A stretch of DNA of 64,000 nt from Bradyrhizobium barranii subsp. barranii (GCF_017565645.3 NZ_CP086136.1:8105501-8169500); one strand, 5' to 3'; shown: positions 25,256-34,177, counted from the stretch's first letter. Notes: a model not told the origin generated them from the sequence alone. Made by a program: numbers and translations.

Positions 25256-26485
25256 TCAACTGCGCGGAAGTCGGAGGGAGAATGTCGTTCCCGTTTGTTC
25301 GTTAGAGGCGACAGAAATTTCGCCGCCGTGGGCTTCGACGATTAATTTTGCGATATAGAGACCGAGGCCCAGATGTGTACTGTGCTCAGACTCATCGCTG
25401 ATGTCCTGGCCGCGCATCCAAGACTGAAATACTAATTTTTGTGTGTCCGGGGGGATTGGTGGACCCATGTTGTGCACGGCTATTGTGACGGTGTCGGGGT
25501 CGTTGCCTGCGATCCTCACAGTGATAGGCTGCTCTCGGTCGCCATATTGGATGGCGTTGCCCATCAGGTTCGACAGCACCTGCCCCAGGCGCGCAGCGTC
25601 ACACGAGCACGTAGGATCTCCGTCGTGCGTGACCTCAAAATCACGATTCGTGTGGATGGCGCGTAGCTCATCCGCAATCTCCTGACAGAGCGCCACCATG
25701 TCGATTTTGGTCTTTACAACTGGAATTTCAGTACCGAAGGACGAGCGCGTGAGATCGAGTAAGTCATTTAAAATTTGCGTCGCCCGGCCGGCCGCCGTCC
25801 TAATCTCCGAAACCACCTTTGCCTGTTTCGGATCTGTTATTCCGGATCGCTCCATCCACTGAGCACCCATCGAAACCGCGCCTATGGGGTTGCGCAAATC
25901 ATGACCCAGCACGCCCAAGAACAAATTGCGGGAGTCATTAATCGTCTTAGTGTAGTGAGCTACCGACTCCGTGACAGCCTGATCAATCGCTTCATTGAAT
26001 CGCGTGAGGTCTTCAACATCGGTTGCAGCCAGCCCTTGATGATGAGCCACCCATTGCTTCACAACACTTGCGCGAAGCGCCCGGTATTCGGAAACCATCT
26101 GGTCGATGTCAAAACCATCGGCAAGGCGAAGAGCGGCATGAACCTCAGCCGCGCTCTCGGAAAACGGATTTTCTGGAGGGCCCACGCCGCGCGATTTATC
26201 AAACCTCTCTCGCGGAGTCTGCGCAGATTCGAGGTCGTCTGCAATAAACCCGAGAATATCCACGACATGATCTTGCAAAGCTAGCTTCGTCATCTTGTCG
26301 CTGGCCGGCGATATAGTTCGCGCGAAATCGATCCATTCCTTGACGATAGCGGCGTGGTTTTGCCGAATGAAGTCCGCCAGCCGGCGTTCATGCCCTCGTG
26401 TCTCACTTGGATTGGTCACAGCCGGCCCCTTTGCGCATGTTGAGTATTCTGCCGTGGTTTTTTTGTTTAGGTGAAAGCCCGGCAT
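25256..26485 (-). CDS. Sensor histidine kinase with RsbRD-type N-terminus
   Basis: 409 residues, no membrane segment, so cytoplasmic. Residues 30-180 resemble the RsbRD N-terminal domain (LADFIRQNHAAIVKEWIDFA). The dimerisation helix follows with the phosphorylated His in FLGVLGHDLRNPIGAVSMG (about residue 200), then the ATPase domain with an N box (LSNLMGNAIQYGDR) and G2 box (HLGLGLYIAKLIVEAHGG). The G1 box is HNMGPPIPP, with Asn where Asp is usual, as in some related kinases. There is no adjacent response regulator, so it is an orphan kinase. Confidence 0.9.
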   Translation of the reverse strand: MPGFHLNKKTTAEYSTCAKGPAVTNPSETRGHERRLADFIRQNHAAIVKEWIDFARTISPASDKMTKLALQDHVVDILGFIADDLESAQTPRERFDKSRGVGPPENPFSESAAEVHAALRLADGFDIDQMVSEYRALRASVVKQWVAHHQGLAATDVEDLTRFNEAIDQAVTESVAHYTKTINDSRNLFLGVLGHDLRNPIGAVSMGAQWMERSGITDPKQAKVVSEIRTAAGRATQILNDLLDLTRSSFGTEIPVVKTKIDMVALCQEIADELRAIHTNRDFEVTHDGDPTCSCDAARLGQVLSNLMGNAIQYGDREQPITVRIAGNDPDTVTIAVHNMGPPIPPDTQKLVFQSWMRGQDISDESEHSTHLGLGLYIAKLIVEAHGGEISVASNEQTGTTFSLRLPRS

Positions 26486-26568
26486 GCTTCGAGCGAGTTC
26501 AGAAAACGCTGTTAGCGGCGGCGCAGGCTGAAGAGGTCAATGACCGAAGCCGCCAAACTTAGGCGGCC

Positions 26569-26727
26569 CTACTCTTTCGAGTCGGGGGGGTGATTGGCGG
26601 CCTTCGCTTCCGTCGCCTGTGCGATCAGGATTGCAATTCCGTCCAGTGTTTGCCGGTCGTTGATCCCGAGTGACAATCGTCGATATCGGGCGATCTTATC
26701 GTCGTACAGAGTGCACTTTTCACACAT
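26569..26727 (-). CDS. Small CxxC protein
   Basis: 52 residues from the ATG at 26727: MCEKCTLYDDKIARYRRLSL followed by a helical tail. One CxxC pair may bind metal as a dimer. The ARYRRL segment recalls the family at 16359 and 34178. Confidence 0.5.
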   Translation of the reverse strand: MCEKCTLYDDKIARYRRLSLGINDRQTLDGIAILIAQATEAKAANHPPDSKE

Positions 26728-26867
26728 GCTTCCGCTCGCATATAGGGCGGGAGCATGAAGCACTCTCAGTCACCGACGGACGCCTCGGACTGGGCGGTGA
26801 TCTCGGGACCATAAACCAGAACTCGGGTTCCCGACAGAAGGAACACAGCCCGCCAACGGAGGCGGCC

Positions 26868-27110
26868 TCAATGCCTGCGCCGTTCCACCGCGAATGTGAA
26901 TTTGAGGTGGAGCACCGGACCGCTGTCGTCCCGGACTTCAATCGACATCTGTCGGCCACTGGTCCCTAGGGTGCCGACGGCATCTCGGGCCATATCGGCC
27001 ACCGAGCGCGCCGCCTCTTCCTGCACCTTCTCTATGGTTGAGAGCTCCAGACCTTCCTCATCCGGGAAAATCTCGTCACCCTCTCTGATGTCAAAGTAAT
27101 ACCGTCTCAT
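26868..27110 (-). CDS. DUF6894-family protein
   Basis: 80 residues: MRRYYFDIREGDEIFPDEEG, LELSTIEKVQEEAARSVADM, then MSIEVRDDSGPVLHLKFTF. Its ATG overlaps the stop of the upstream gene (TGATG), so the two are likely co-translated. Confidence 0.85.
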   Translation of the reverse strand: MRRYYFDIREGDEIFPDEEGLELSTIEKVQEEAARSVADMARDAVGTLGTSGRQMSIEVRDDSGPVLHLKFTFAVERRRH

Positions 27111-27382
27111 CAGACCAGAACGACGCCGACCTCAAATTGTTCTTTTCGTAAAGCAGGCCATCCCCAAATCAAACTAGGCCACTGAGGCCGGAAGCAGGCC
27201 ATCACCCCCAACCTCTGTTCGTTCCTCGTGAGGGAAGCCAGTCTATCCAGTTGACCAGCCAAACCCACATAAGTTCGGGCAATGTTTTTACGGACGTCGG
27301 AGCGATCCTTGGAAATGCCGCTCGCGCCAGAAAGTCTCTTGTAGAGGTCAGCATGTTCTCGGCACTCAGCAATGTTGATCAC
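27110..27382 (-). CDS. Hypothetical protein coupled to DUF6894
   Basis: 90 residues from a GTG at 27382 with AGGGAGGGTGAG before it. The N-terminal helix INIAECREHADLYKRLSGAS, then NIARTYVGLAGQLDRLASL, is a pattern of short helical proteins I recall from Bradyrhizobium. The last 30 residues are less typical and may come from a frameshift. The stop overlaps the next start. Confidence 0.6.
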   Translation of the reverse strand: MINIAECREHADLYKRLSGASGISKDRSDVRKNIARTYVGLAGQLDRLASLTRNEQRLGVMACFRPQWPSLIWGWPALRKEQFEVGVVLV

Positions 27383-27579
27383 TGGCTCACCCTCCCTTTT
27401 GCCGGCGCGAGTGATAGAGCGCCTTTCCCCGCTGGCTTGCATATACCATGCTAAGGCCCGTCAAAGGTCAGCTTCAGACATTCAGGTTAAGTACGGCCAG
27501 CGCCTAAGGTCGGGCACAAGCCAGTACCCATTTTGGGAATGATGGTCTCAATAGGAACGACGAGCGCGGCCGAATATTT

Positions 27580-27668
27580 GAATCGTCGCTGGCTCGCTGC
27601 CACAGCCGGCGGAGCGGCCCCGGCCTACCCCCTTGATCCCCCCGCAGCCGGGGCCGTCTCTTCGCCCT
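27580..27668. repeat. Direct repeat with terminator hairpin, copy 2
   Basis: Copy of the element at 25134 with the same first 54 bases and the same GCAGCCGGGGCCGTCTC end; the loop region differs. Confidence 0.8.
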
Positions 27669-27688
27669 TTGTCGTATCGGAGTAGCGT

Positions 27689-27943
27689 ATGCGTTCCTCG
27701 CCCTCGATTGTGCCAGCTGACCGACTCGACCGCGACATGGTGCTTGAAGACTTCGGCGTGCGCGCCGGTTGCGCCTGGCGCGAAACAGATGAAGCTGACA
27801 CCGACCTCGAGGGCGTCCTGCAAAATCTCCTGTCCGGCTGGTACGCCTATCCGGTATCGGGATTTTTGTTCGGATTGTTCACCTTGGCCTCGGTCAGTCG
27901 CAATCTGCCTAGAGTGAGCGAATACGAGTGCATGCTCAGGTGA
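27689..27943 (+). CDS. Hypothetical protein, C-terminus possibly altered
   Basis: 84 residues. The first 55 (RSSPSIVPADRLDRDMVLED, GVRAGCAWRETDEADTDLEG, LLSGWYAYPV) follow a conserved small family I recognise from Bradyrhizobium. The end (GFLFGLFTLASVSRNLP) looks unlike that family, so a frameshift near 27850 is possible. Confidence 0.55.
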   Translation: MRSSPSIVPADRLDRDMVLEDFGVRAGCAWRETDEADTDLEGVLQNLLSGWYAYPVSGFLFGLFTLASVSRNLPRVSEYECMLR

Positions 27944-28396
27944 CCGGCGAAACGGCCCCAGCGCACTGTTGCCGGACAGTGCGCTGAGAGGCCAGTCACG
28001 ACGGGTTCGCCCCCTTGTGGGGGCTCGGGAAAACCTTGCAACCGGCCGGTCGTTCCTAAGAGAGGGGCCACTCCCCGACGAGGCGCTCGGCCCGCTGCGT
28101 TAGCTTCGCGCAGGTGCCGCGCGCTCGAAAAGCTCTGCGCTCACGTCATGGCTTCGACGGCCACCGCCGCCGGCCTTGCCGAAGGCAACCCTGCGTCCCG
28201 TAGTGGCACGTCCGCCCCGACCCATTTGAAACCAGAACCCGGCGTAATCCGTTAGGGTCGCGCCTCCACGGCCGCCCCCAAGCTTCCGGCGCTGTTGGAG
28301 GGGACGGGTGCGCTCAAGGGCGTGCCCGTCTTATCAATCTGGTTTCGCTCTGTGCGCCCGGCCCCGAAGACCATTTCATGAAACGGAGGCGACCTT
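27944..28396. other. Gene-free stretch
   Basis: No supported gene. Two short inverted repeats are visible near 27960-27985 (GCGCACTGT and ACAGTGCGC around TGCCGG) and 28278-28330. The first could be a terminator for the gene ending at 27943. Confidence 0.45.
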
Positions 28397-28726
28397 ATGG
28401 AGAATCCCGATCTCAAAGCGTGGGTCGATGGCTGGATGGAGAAAGTGAAGCAAGGCGCTGAAGTCCATCGCCAGCAAGGTCCGTCACCGGAGGATGCCGA
28501 AGCCCGCGACTATGCCCCCGCTGACGTCAAGATCCTCACCATCGCCCACGTCCCGGAATCCCTGCAACAGGCGTGGCTGCAACATCTGCGCGACTTCGAC
28601 GTCGCGCATCCCGGCTGTCATTTCGAGGTGATGGTGGATGCGCCCGAGATGCCGCTGCCCGACATCATCAATATGCTGGCGATCAATCCCGGGCTGACCT
28701 TCACCAAACTGCTCGAACGCAAATGA
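28397..28726 (+). CDS. Hypothetical protein
   Basis: 109 residues, soluble. A helical front (DLKAWVDGWMEKVKQGAEVH) is followed by an alpha/beta part (DVKILTIAHVPESLQQAWLQ, CHFEVMVDAPEMPLPDIINM). GGAGGCGACC precedes the ATG. Function unknown. Confidence 0.65.
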   Translation: MENPDLKAWVDGWMEKVKQGAEVHRQQGPSPEDAEARDYAPADVKILTIAHVPESLQQAWLQHLRDFDVAHPGCHFEVMVDAPEMPLPDIINMLAINPGLTFTKLLERK

Positions 28727-28841
28727 GCTGGCCCGACCGGCAGTGCCATACCGAGCCCGGCTTGGGGCCTGAAATCAGCGGCGCTTCGCTCGCCGTTTTC
28801 CTTGTCTCCGACCTGCTTGCTCCCGTGAAGGCAGGTCGGCA

Positions 28842-28934
28842 TTGAACCAGAGTGGTGGTTGTCTCGGAGCGGCGGTGGTGTCGGTGATGTTTCTGGGATC
28901 GCTCATCATCATCGCGCTGTGGTTCTTTTACTAG
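28842..28934 (+). CDS. Tiny membrane protein
   Basis: 30 residues from a TTG at 28842; the hydrophobic end VVSVMFLGSLIIIALWFFY forms one membrane helix. The start codon is a guess; the ATG at 28887 would leave only 15 residues. Confidence 0.35.
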   Translation: MNQSGGCLGAAVVSVMFLGSLIIIALWFFY

Positions 28935-28968
28935 AACAGCACGATGAATCCGCCAACTGAGCCAGGGC

Positions 28969-29199
28969 TTACGTTCGCTTCTCGGCATTAATACGCAGGA
29001 CATAGAGTGTGTTTCGGGACTCATCCACGACTTCGATCCGCCATTCGCGGTCGGGCGTTAACTTTCCATGGAGGCCTTGGAGTATCTGCCCAGCCGTTAC
29101 CGTGGCTTCCTTCCAAGCGGCGTGCTCGTCAGGTAGCTCATAGCCTTCGCGGTCGAGTTCGCGGCGTTTGTGGGTGACGTGGAAGAAATAGCGCGGCAT
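28969..29199 (-). CDS. DUF6894-family protein
   Basis: 76 residues, MPRYFFHVTHKRRELDREGY, with HAAWKEATVTAGQILQG shared with the copy at 22626. The ATG at 29199 is chosen by alignment with that copy. Function unknown. Confidence 0.8.
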   Translation of the reverse strand: MPRYFFHVTHKRRELDREGYELPDEHAAWKEATVTAGQILQGLHGKLTPDREWRIEVVDESRNTLYVLRINAEKRT

Positions 29200-29492
29200 G
29201 GTGCTGTCCTGCCCACAACGAATTCGCGGCGAACTGGCATCTAGGACGTTGATTTGGATCAACCATCCCGCGAATAAGCGGGACGCCTACGGTGCACAAG
29301 TGAACAGATGGAACAGGCGGTGGTGGGACATGCTCACTTCGGTGCGCTGGGCAAGCGGCGCGCTCGCGGCCCCAGCGTCCCGCTCTTGTTGTTCTCCTCC
29401 CGGCGACGCTTGGGGCAGTCGCGCGCTGATCATGTACGTGCCGCGAAACGGCGCTACAAAATGCGCGAGGTTGTCGGCGGTGGGGACACACG

Positions 29493-29780
29493 ATGCGCGA
29501 CTTGCTTAGTCCGCGTGAGAAGCGATTATTGAGGCGCTTGGCTGCCGAAAAGACTGACAAGGAGATTGCGAGGAGGCTCGGCGGCACCGCCAAGCAAGTC
29601 TCACAGCAGAAAGCCAGGCTGCTCGCGCGATTGCAGATCAATCGCCCGTCGAGATCGCCGACGCAGCAGAGCGATAGGGCGGCCTGGCCGCGCTATCGAG
29701 GCATCCATAGAAATCTCGCAGGCGAAACCACGCGCACGTCTCTTGTCGGAACGGTCGGCGCACACCAGACGATACATTGA
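29493..29780 (+). CDS. LuxR-type helix-turn-helix protein
   Basis: 95 residues. The first 46 form a LuxR/GerE DNA-binding domain: LSPREKRLLRRLAAEKTDKE, IARRLGGTAKQVSQQKARLL. No receiver or ligand domain precedes it. The C-terminal half is low in structure and may be read in a shifted frame. Confidence 0.65.
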   Translation: MRDLLSPREKRLLRRLAAEKTDKEIARRLGGTAKQVSQQKARLLARLQINRPSRSPTQQSDRAAWPRYRGIHRNLAGETTRTSLVGTVGAHQTIH

Positions 29781-29883
29781 CCTAAGGATCAAAGATGCGC
29801 CGCTGCCACTGGTCCAGGGTTAACGAATGGTTAAGCCGGATCTGGGAGGTTGCAAAGGGGGTGACCCTAAAACGAGGTCCACC

Positions 29884-30261
29884 ATGTTGAGGCTGAAGAA
29901 AGCTGCCCCGGTATCCGGCAATTTGAACAACGGCCAGATCGACACCGCCGAGTTGCTGCTGCACCGCGTGTACGCCTTTGGAGCGGCCGAGGGACATGCC
30001 TCCGGCGAGTCAGTGGGGCAAGACGCTGCGGGCTGGGAACGGGCAGAAATGGCTCTGCTACAGGCGCAGATCGACACCCAGCGCCAAATTATCAAGCTGC
30101 TCCGCAACGAATTGTCAGACGTGAGGAAGGAACGGGACGCTTGGCGCAGTCGGGCTCACAGGCTGTGCCGATCGGTTTCGACTGACCTCACAGCCACCCC
30201 GCGCCCCGGATCGTTTGCGGCATTGCTCCAGCAACGTCGAATACATTTCCGGCAGCATTGA
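29884..30261 (+). CDS. Coiled-coil hypothetical protein
   Basis: 125 residues from the ATG at 29884. The middle is a coiled coil (ERAEMALLQAQIDTQRQIIK, LLRNELSDVRKERDAWRSRA). This resembles short rhizobial proteins of unknown function. Confidence 0.6.
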   Translation: MLRLKKAAPVSGNLNNGQIDTAELLLHRVYAFGAAEGHASGESVGQDAAGWERAEMALLQAQIDTQRQIIKLLRNELSDVRKERDAWRSRAHRLCRSVSTDLTATPRPGSFAALLQQRRIHFRQH

Positions 30262-30519
30262 CTCAAACAACTGCCGCAAGGACCGCACCTCGCGCCGATA
30301 ATAAGGGGGGCCCCTGGGTCATTGTACTGGAGGTGCAATGTGAGTCTGACGAGACGGCGGGTCGCACGGCCTAAAGCCAATCCGCATTATGTGCGCTTTG
30401 CCGTGCACTTAGTTCCCTGCAATCCGCACTTAGAAGCAAATACATGGCCGTAAAAATAGGCGATGGCAGCGTCAGCGGCGCCATCTGCCTACTAATGCCG
30501 GAGAATTTGTTGACGCGCT

Positions 30520-30972
30520 TTGCAAATGGCATACGTGATTGCGATCCTTCCGGCGTGGCTGTTGGCTGCGGTTGATTGGTGGCAAAGCCGTCTTTTGGCA
30601 ACGACGATCGCGGGAGCCGCTCTCAGCTGTGCTGCGGCCTTATGCATTGGATTTCCCTTCATCGACCCGTTTGCCGTGATGATGGCAGGGCTGGTTGCAG
30701 CACTACCAGCTGAGGTGTTTTTTTGGCTGTCGAATATGAACGAGGTTAGGATGAGCGCCTATCCGGAAAGACAACCAGGCATGTTCCCTGAAACAGCGCG
30801 CATGTTTTCGAAAAAAAGTCCGCAACGGGTCAAAACCGGCAATACTCCGATTGAGCAAAGAATTTCTCCTTGGACCCAAAAGCTGACTCTCCTCCTTATG
30901 GGTACACGCCCTAGACATCGCCATCATCCAGCGCTTCTAATCCCCGCTCCTCCAGCCACCGCCTCGACTTGA
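30520..30972 (+). CDS. Membrane protein
   Basis: 150 residues. Two or three membrane segments lie in the first 70 residues (VIAILPAWLLAAVDWW, LLATTIAGAALSCAAALCIG, FAVMMAGLVAALPAEVFFWL). The polar tail after residue 75 is unremarkable, and its last 20 residues overlap a minus-strand remnant. No family recognised. Confidence 0.5.
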   Translation: MQMAYVIAILPAWLLAAVDWWQSRLLATTIAGAALSCAAALCIGFPFIDPFAVMMAGLVAALPAEVFFWLSNMNEVRMSAYPERQPGMFPETARMFSKKSPQRVKTGNTPIEQRISPWTQKLTLLLMGTRPRHRHHPALLIPAPPATAST

Positions 30973-31021
30973 GCCGCAGCTCCATCGGCAGCGACCGCAC
31001 AGCGGTGATGCACTTGTGCAT
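30911..31021 (-). pseudogene. C-terminal remnant of a small conserved protein
   Basis: MHKCITAVRSLPMELRLKSR followed by RWLEERGLEALDDGDV reads like the end of a conserved small protein. The sequence before it is not coherent in this frame. Confidence 0.35.
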
Positions 31022-31153
31022 CGTGTTCCCGGTCGCAGCTCGTCGTGAAAAACGACGCCCTTGCGGGTTGCCCATTGCTTGAAGCGCTCGACAGCAGGAT
31101 AGCGTTACACACCTGATTGTAGCGCGCGACGTCATCGGTGCCTGACGCATCGT

Positions 31154-31401
31154 TCATTTTCTTTCGACCACGTCGTGAGTTTCGTCCCAATCCGTTTTCA
31201 TCTGTTGGGCGACTTCATCGATCAAAGCGAAGGCCTGCTCGCGTGTGGTTGCGATCTTGTCGATGTTCTCGGTGATATGCGATCTACACACCCCGATGAT
31301 CGCGCAACGCTCACTCCCATCGTCGGCACCCCAGCCAACATGTTGAGCAGCTCGTTAACCGCGTCGAGAGCGGTGACTTTGAGGGCGGTATAATCGGACA
31401 T
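31154..31401 (-). pseudogene. Frameshifted small protein (phasin-like pattern)
   Basis: The ATG at 31401 gives MSDYTALKVTALDAVNELLN. The next frame continues with ERCAIIGVCRSHITENIDKI, ATTREQAFALIDEVAQQMKT, DWDETHDVV to a stop at 31156-31154. An indel near 31310 breaks it. The amphipathic helices recall phasin-like proteins, but this is weak. Confidence 0.45.
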
Positions 31402-31895
31402 GAACCTTGGTTGGCTCAAGTTTGATCGCTCCCTTTGAGAAGTTCCTGCGCCGTGGCGAACGCAGCTTCCTTCGAAAGGTTGCCATCCATTGCGCGCCAG
31501 CTTGCGTTCTCTGCGCAATCTCGGCCACAACGCCGCCGAACAGTACCATGCCAGTTGTAAAATGATCTGGGCCGGAATTTCAATGATCACCGCTTGATCC
31601 CCAATGGGGTGAGATCTCCAGCGCCCGGCACAGACCTACACCGTCAGCCATGTAGATCAACTGCTGGAAGCTCGATTGTATGGATCGCAACCCGACAAAT
31701 GCTCATGTCGTTCGCCAATGGCGAACACGTCATCGCCATCGACGAATACCGCGGACGTCTCTGCCATGTTTCCACGAACATTTACGACCATACTGGCGCC
31801 TCTGGTGGTTCGCCAATGATGCGCTGAATTTGGTTTCTGCAATGGGACTGGCTATGAGGGCTTCAAAAATCCGCTCCCGCCCCTATCTCAGCCCT

Positions 31896-32487
31896 ATGCG
31901 TACAGCGTTCGAATTCTGCCTGCTGACCGCCGCCAAGGTGGTGCCGGCCGGACGCGACTGGATCCACGAAATGAAATATGACGGCTATCGTCTGCGCGTC
32001 GAGCGCCAGGGCAAGACCGTGCGTCTCTTCACCCGCAACGGGCACGACTGGACCAAGCGATACCCCCTGGATCGTCGAGGCCGCGCCGAAGAACCGCGAG
32101 CAGCAATTCGCCATCGACGGCGAGGCTGTGGTGCTCGGCGTCGATGGCGCCTCGGACTTCAACGCCCTGCACTCGCGCAAGCATGATCACGAGGTTCAGC
32201 TCTATGCGTTCGACATCCTCGCGCTTGGCGGCGAGGACCTGCGCCAGCTGCCATTGACGATGCGCAAGACCAATTTGGCGCGGCTGCTGCGCGGCCGGCC
32301 TGATGGCATATTCGTCGCGCCGTTCGAGGCTGCCGAGATCGGTTCGGATCTATTCGCCGCCGCCTGCCGCATGGGCGTCGAGGGCCTGGTCTCGAAACGT
32401 CGCGACCGGCGTTATGGCGTCGGCCGCTCGAAAGACTGGATCAGGGTGAAGAACCGGACCCATCCGGCAATGACGCGAGAATTCTGA
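31896..32487 (+). pseudogene. ATP-dependent DNA ligase, frameshifted
   Basis: The first frame reads WIHEMKYDGYRLRVERQGKT, containing the ligase nucleotidyl motif K-x-DG-x-R, then RLFTRNGHDWTKRYP. One extra C in the run at 32063-32067 shifts it. The other frame continues WIVEAAPKNREQQFAIDGEA, DFNALHSRKHDHEVQLYAFD, GLVSKRRDRRYGVGRSKDWI, VKNRTHPAM. Joined, this is a short ligase domain of about 195 residues of the type used in end joining, without the OB-fold domain. Confidence 0.8.
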
Positions 32488-32529
32488 GCGTTCGGTCGCG
32501 CGCCTCCTGCTCAATCGGGGCCCGGCGGT

Positions 32530-32751
32530 TCAATTGCCCCTTTCCGTCCATCCCCTTTCTGGGCCCTTCGGTCGGCTGCGGGCAGCGTTCAGTCTCTCGG
32601 CCTCTGCTTCGGCAGTGGAGTGCGACAAGCCAGACAGAGGCTTCCCGCCTTTTCCGATCGCAGGCACATCTAGTGAAAGATCCAGTACGGTGAACCGGCC
32701 GGTTACCGGTCTCTCATACCAAGCAACGTACCGCGCCTTCATTTCGGTCAT
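32530..32751 (-). CDS. Hypothetical small protein
   Basis: 73 residues from the ATG at 32751 with GAGGGGG before it: KARYVAWYERPVTGRFTVLD, then LSGLSHSTAEAEAERLNAAR. It lies 2 bp after the stop of the upstream gene, so the two form an operon. Function unknown. Confidence 0.6.
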   Translation of the reverse strand: MTEMKARYVAWYERPVTGRFTVLDLSLDVPAIGKGGKPLSGLSHSTAEAEAERLNAARSRPKGPERGWTERGN

Positions 32752-32752
32752 T

Positions 32753-33010
32753 CTAGACCCCCTCGGTAGCGGATCGATCCTCGAATAGATCAACGTATCG
32801 CGCATGGAGAATCACGTAGCCCTTGGCACCGTCTAAGAGCACCTTGACCTGAGTGGCCGTCGCTCCCTGACCAAGAACGATGCCTTTCTTACCGCTAAGA
32901 CGCGGTCCAGCCAAAGCAGCAATGACGATCCGTCGACCAGCAAGAAGCTCGTCCTTGGCGGCCAATAGGTCCGCAGATCTCGGCAGGTTACGGTTTGTGC
33001 TACGCGGCAT
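32753..33010 (-). CDS. Small KOW/SH3-like protein
   Basis: 85 residues from the ATG at 33010. The core RIVIAALAGPRLSGKKGIVL, QVKVLLDGAKGYVILHARYV matches the protein at 45800 (GPRMAGRHGVVRGS, RVRVLLDGSKNEMTLHSRFL). The GPR-x-x-G-x-x-G-x-V pattern suggests a KOW-like beta barrel. Function unknown. Confidence 0.6.
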   Translation of the reverse strand: MPRSTNRNLPRSADLLAAKDELLAGRRIVIAALAGPRLSGKKGIVLGQGATATQVKVLLDGAKGYVILHARYVDLFEDRSATEGV

Positions 33011-33090
33011 GGCTTTAAAATAGCGCAGCACCATTGAGTTAAAAAGCCCGTGTGTCGGTGGACCACGGCTTGCGCGTCCGCTTTTCGAGC

Positions 33091-33129
33091 GGTCATCCGT
33101 TCTTCAAGGGGCTGCGCGAGGACCTGTAA
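33091..33129 (+). pseudogene. C-terminal tag of a LigD-type ligase
   Basis: Only GHPFFKGLREDL and a stop remain. The ligase at 59279 ends VRHPFFKGLREHV, which identifies this fragment. Confidence 0.6.
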
Positions 33130-33208
33130 CGGCGCGGCGATCGGTGACATTTTTTTTCGGCCCCCTCTTGAAACCAAAACCGGCTTTGCTAATTTTTTTG
33201 TCGCCATC

Positions 33209-33309
33209 TGACGATGGTGTCCGGGCGCCTCATGGGCCCGGACCAAGAGACGGGCACCGGTTGTGTCCGGTGCCGCTCGTAGACATCTTGCTCTTAGGAG
33301 GATTTGGCT
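33209..33309 (+). promoter_or_regulatory. ROSE-type RNA thermometer of the Hsp20 gene
   Basis: The leader contains stems GTCCGGGC/GCCCGGAC (33219-33243) and GGCACCGG/CCGGTGCC (33253-33274). Next comes GTAGACATCTTGCTCTTAGG ahead of the Shine-Dalgarno sequence GGAGGA. The TTGCT segment (33288-33292) is the conserved ROSE element that pairs with the Shine-Dalgarno sequence and melts at heat-shock temperature. The layout matches Bradyrhizobium ROSE elements closely. A CTTGAAA at 33167 is a possible sigma-32 -35 box. Confidence 0.88.
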
Positions 33310-33768
33310 ATGCGCACCTACGATTTTGCCCCCCTCTGGCGCTCGACCATTGGTTTCGACCGCCTTTTCGACCTCGCAGAAACCGCTCAGCGGGCCAGCG
33401 AGGACAACTATCCACCCTACAACATCGAACGGCTGGCGGAGGATCGCTATCAGATCTCGCTGGCGGTGGCGGGTTTCTCGCCCGAGGATATCGTCATCAC
33501 CGCCGAGCAGAACGTGGTGACGGTCGAAGGCAGCAAATCCGACAAGACCGAGCGTGATTTCCTCTATCGCGGTATCTCGCACCGCAGCTTCAAGCGCCAG
33601 TTCAGCCTCGCCGAATATGTCCAGGTGAAAAGCGCCGCGTTCGACAACGGCTTGCTGACCATCGAACTCGTCCGCGAGATTCCGGAAGCCATGAAGCCTC
33701 GCCGGATTTCGATCGGCGATGCCTCGGCCGGCAACGTGCCGAAGCTGGAAGCTAAGGCCGCCGCCTAG
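33310..33768 (+). CDS. Small heat-shock protein (Hsp20/alpha-crystallin)
   Basis: 152 residues from the ATG at 33310, 7 bases after GGAGGA. The alpha-crystallin domain spans about residues 37-135: YPPYNIERLAEDRYQISLAV, AGFSPEDIVITAEQNVVTVE, then FDNGLLTIELVREIPEAMKP with the G-x-L motif; the family tail I-x-I is in RRISIGD. It is an ATP-independent holdase in the cytoplasm. Control by the ROSE thermometer just upstream is expected. It heads a cluster of four small plus-strand genes. Confidence 0.96.
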   Translation: MRTYDFAPLWRSTIGFDRLFDLAETAQRASEDNYPPYNIERLAEDRYQISLAVAGFSPEDIVITAEQNVVTVEGSKSDKTERDFLYRGISHRSFKRQFSLAEYVQVKSAAFDNGLLTIELVREIPEAMKPRRISIGDASAGNVPKLEAKAAA

Positions 33769-33839
33769 CGCAGACGCCATTGGAGCCGCGCGACGAATCG
33801 TGCGGCTCCCATCCATTCGTCAATGAATAGGAGAGGACC

Positions 33840-34163
33840 ATGCGGCCGACGACCGCTGACGACAACGTTTTCGATTTCGACGCTCTTCTTCATCCCGGCA
33901 CGGTGTTTGAAGCACCGAGAGACGTGCTGGATCATCCGGCGCTGACGTTGAGCGAGAAACGCGCAATCCTGGCATCATGGGCGTCCGACGCGTCCGCGAT
34001 CGCCTCCTGCCCGTCGATGCGCGCACCTGCCGGCCTCAAGAAACCGGTATCGATCGACGAGATCTTGGACGCGTTGCGCGCCCTGGACGGTGGCCCCCGG
34101 ACGCCGCCCGGCGGAAAGCCTTACCGTCTCCGTTCGACCGAACGTGCGGCCGCCGCGGCGTAA
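33840..34163 (+). CDS. Hypothetical protein following Hsp20
   Basis: 107 residues: HPGTVFEAPRDVLDHPALTL, SEKRAILASWASDASAI, then SIDEILDALRALDGG. I recognise this as a conserved companion of rhizobial small heat-shock genes, without a known role. AGGAGAGG precedes the ATG. Confidence 0.75.
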   Translation: MRPTTADDNVFDFDALLHPGTVFEAPRDVLDHPALTLSEKRAILASWASDASAIASCPSMRAPAGLKKPVSIDEILDALRALDGGPRTPPGGKPYRLRSTERAAAAA

Positions 34164-34177
34164 TTTCGGAGGCCCAG

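Noticed and set aside
32833..33816. Long minus-strand open frame of 327 codons
   Set aside because: It is antisense to the Hsp20 gene, its leader and the end of the neighbouring minus-strand gene, and its composition is that of a shadow frame in GC-rich DNA.
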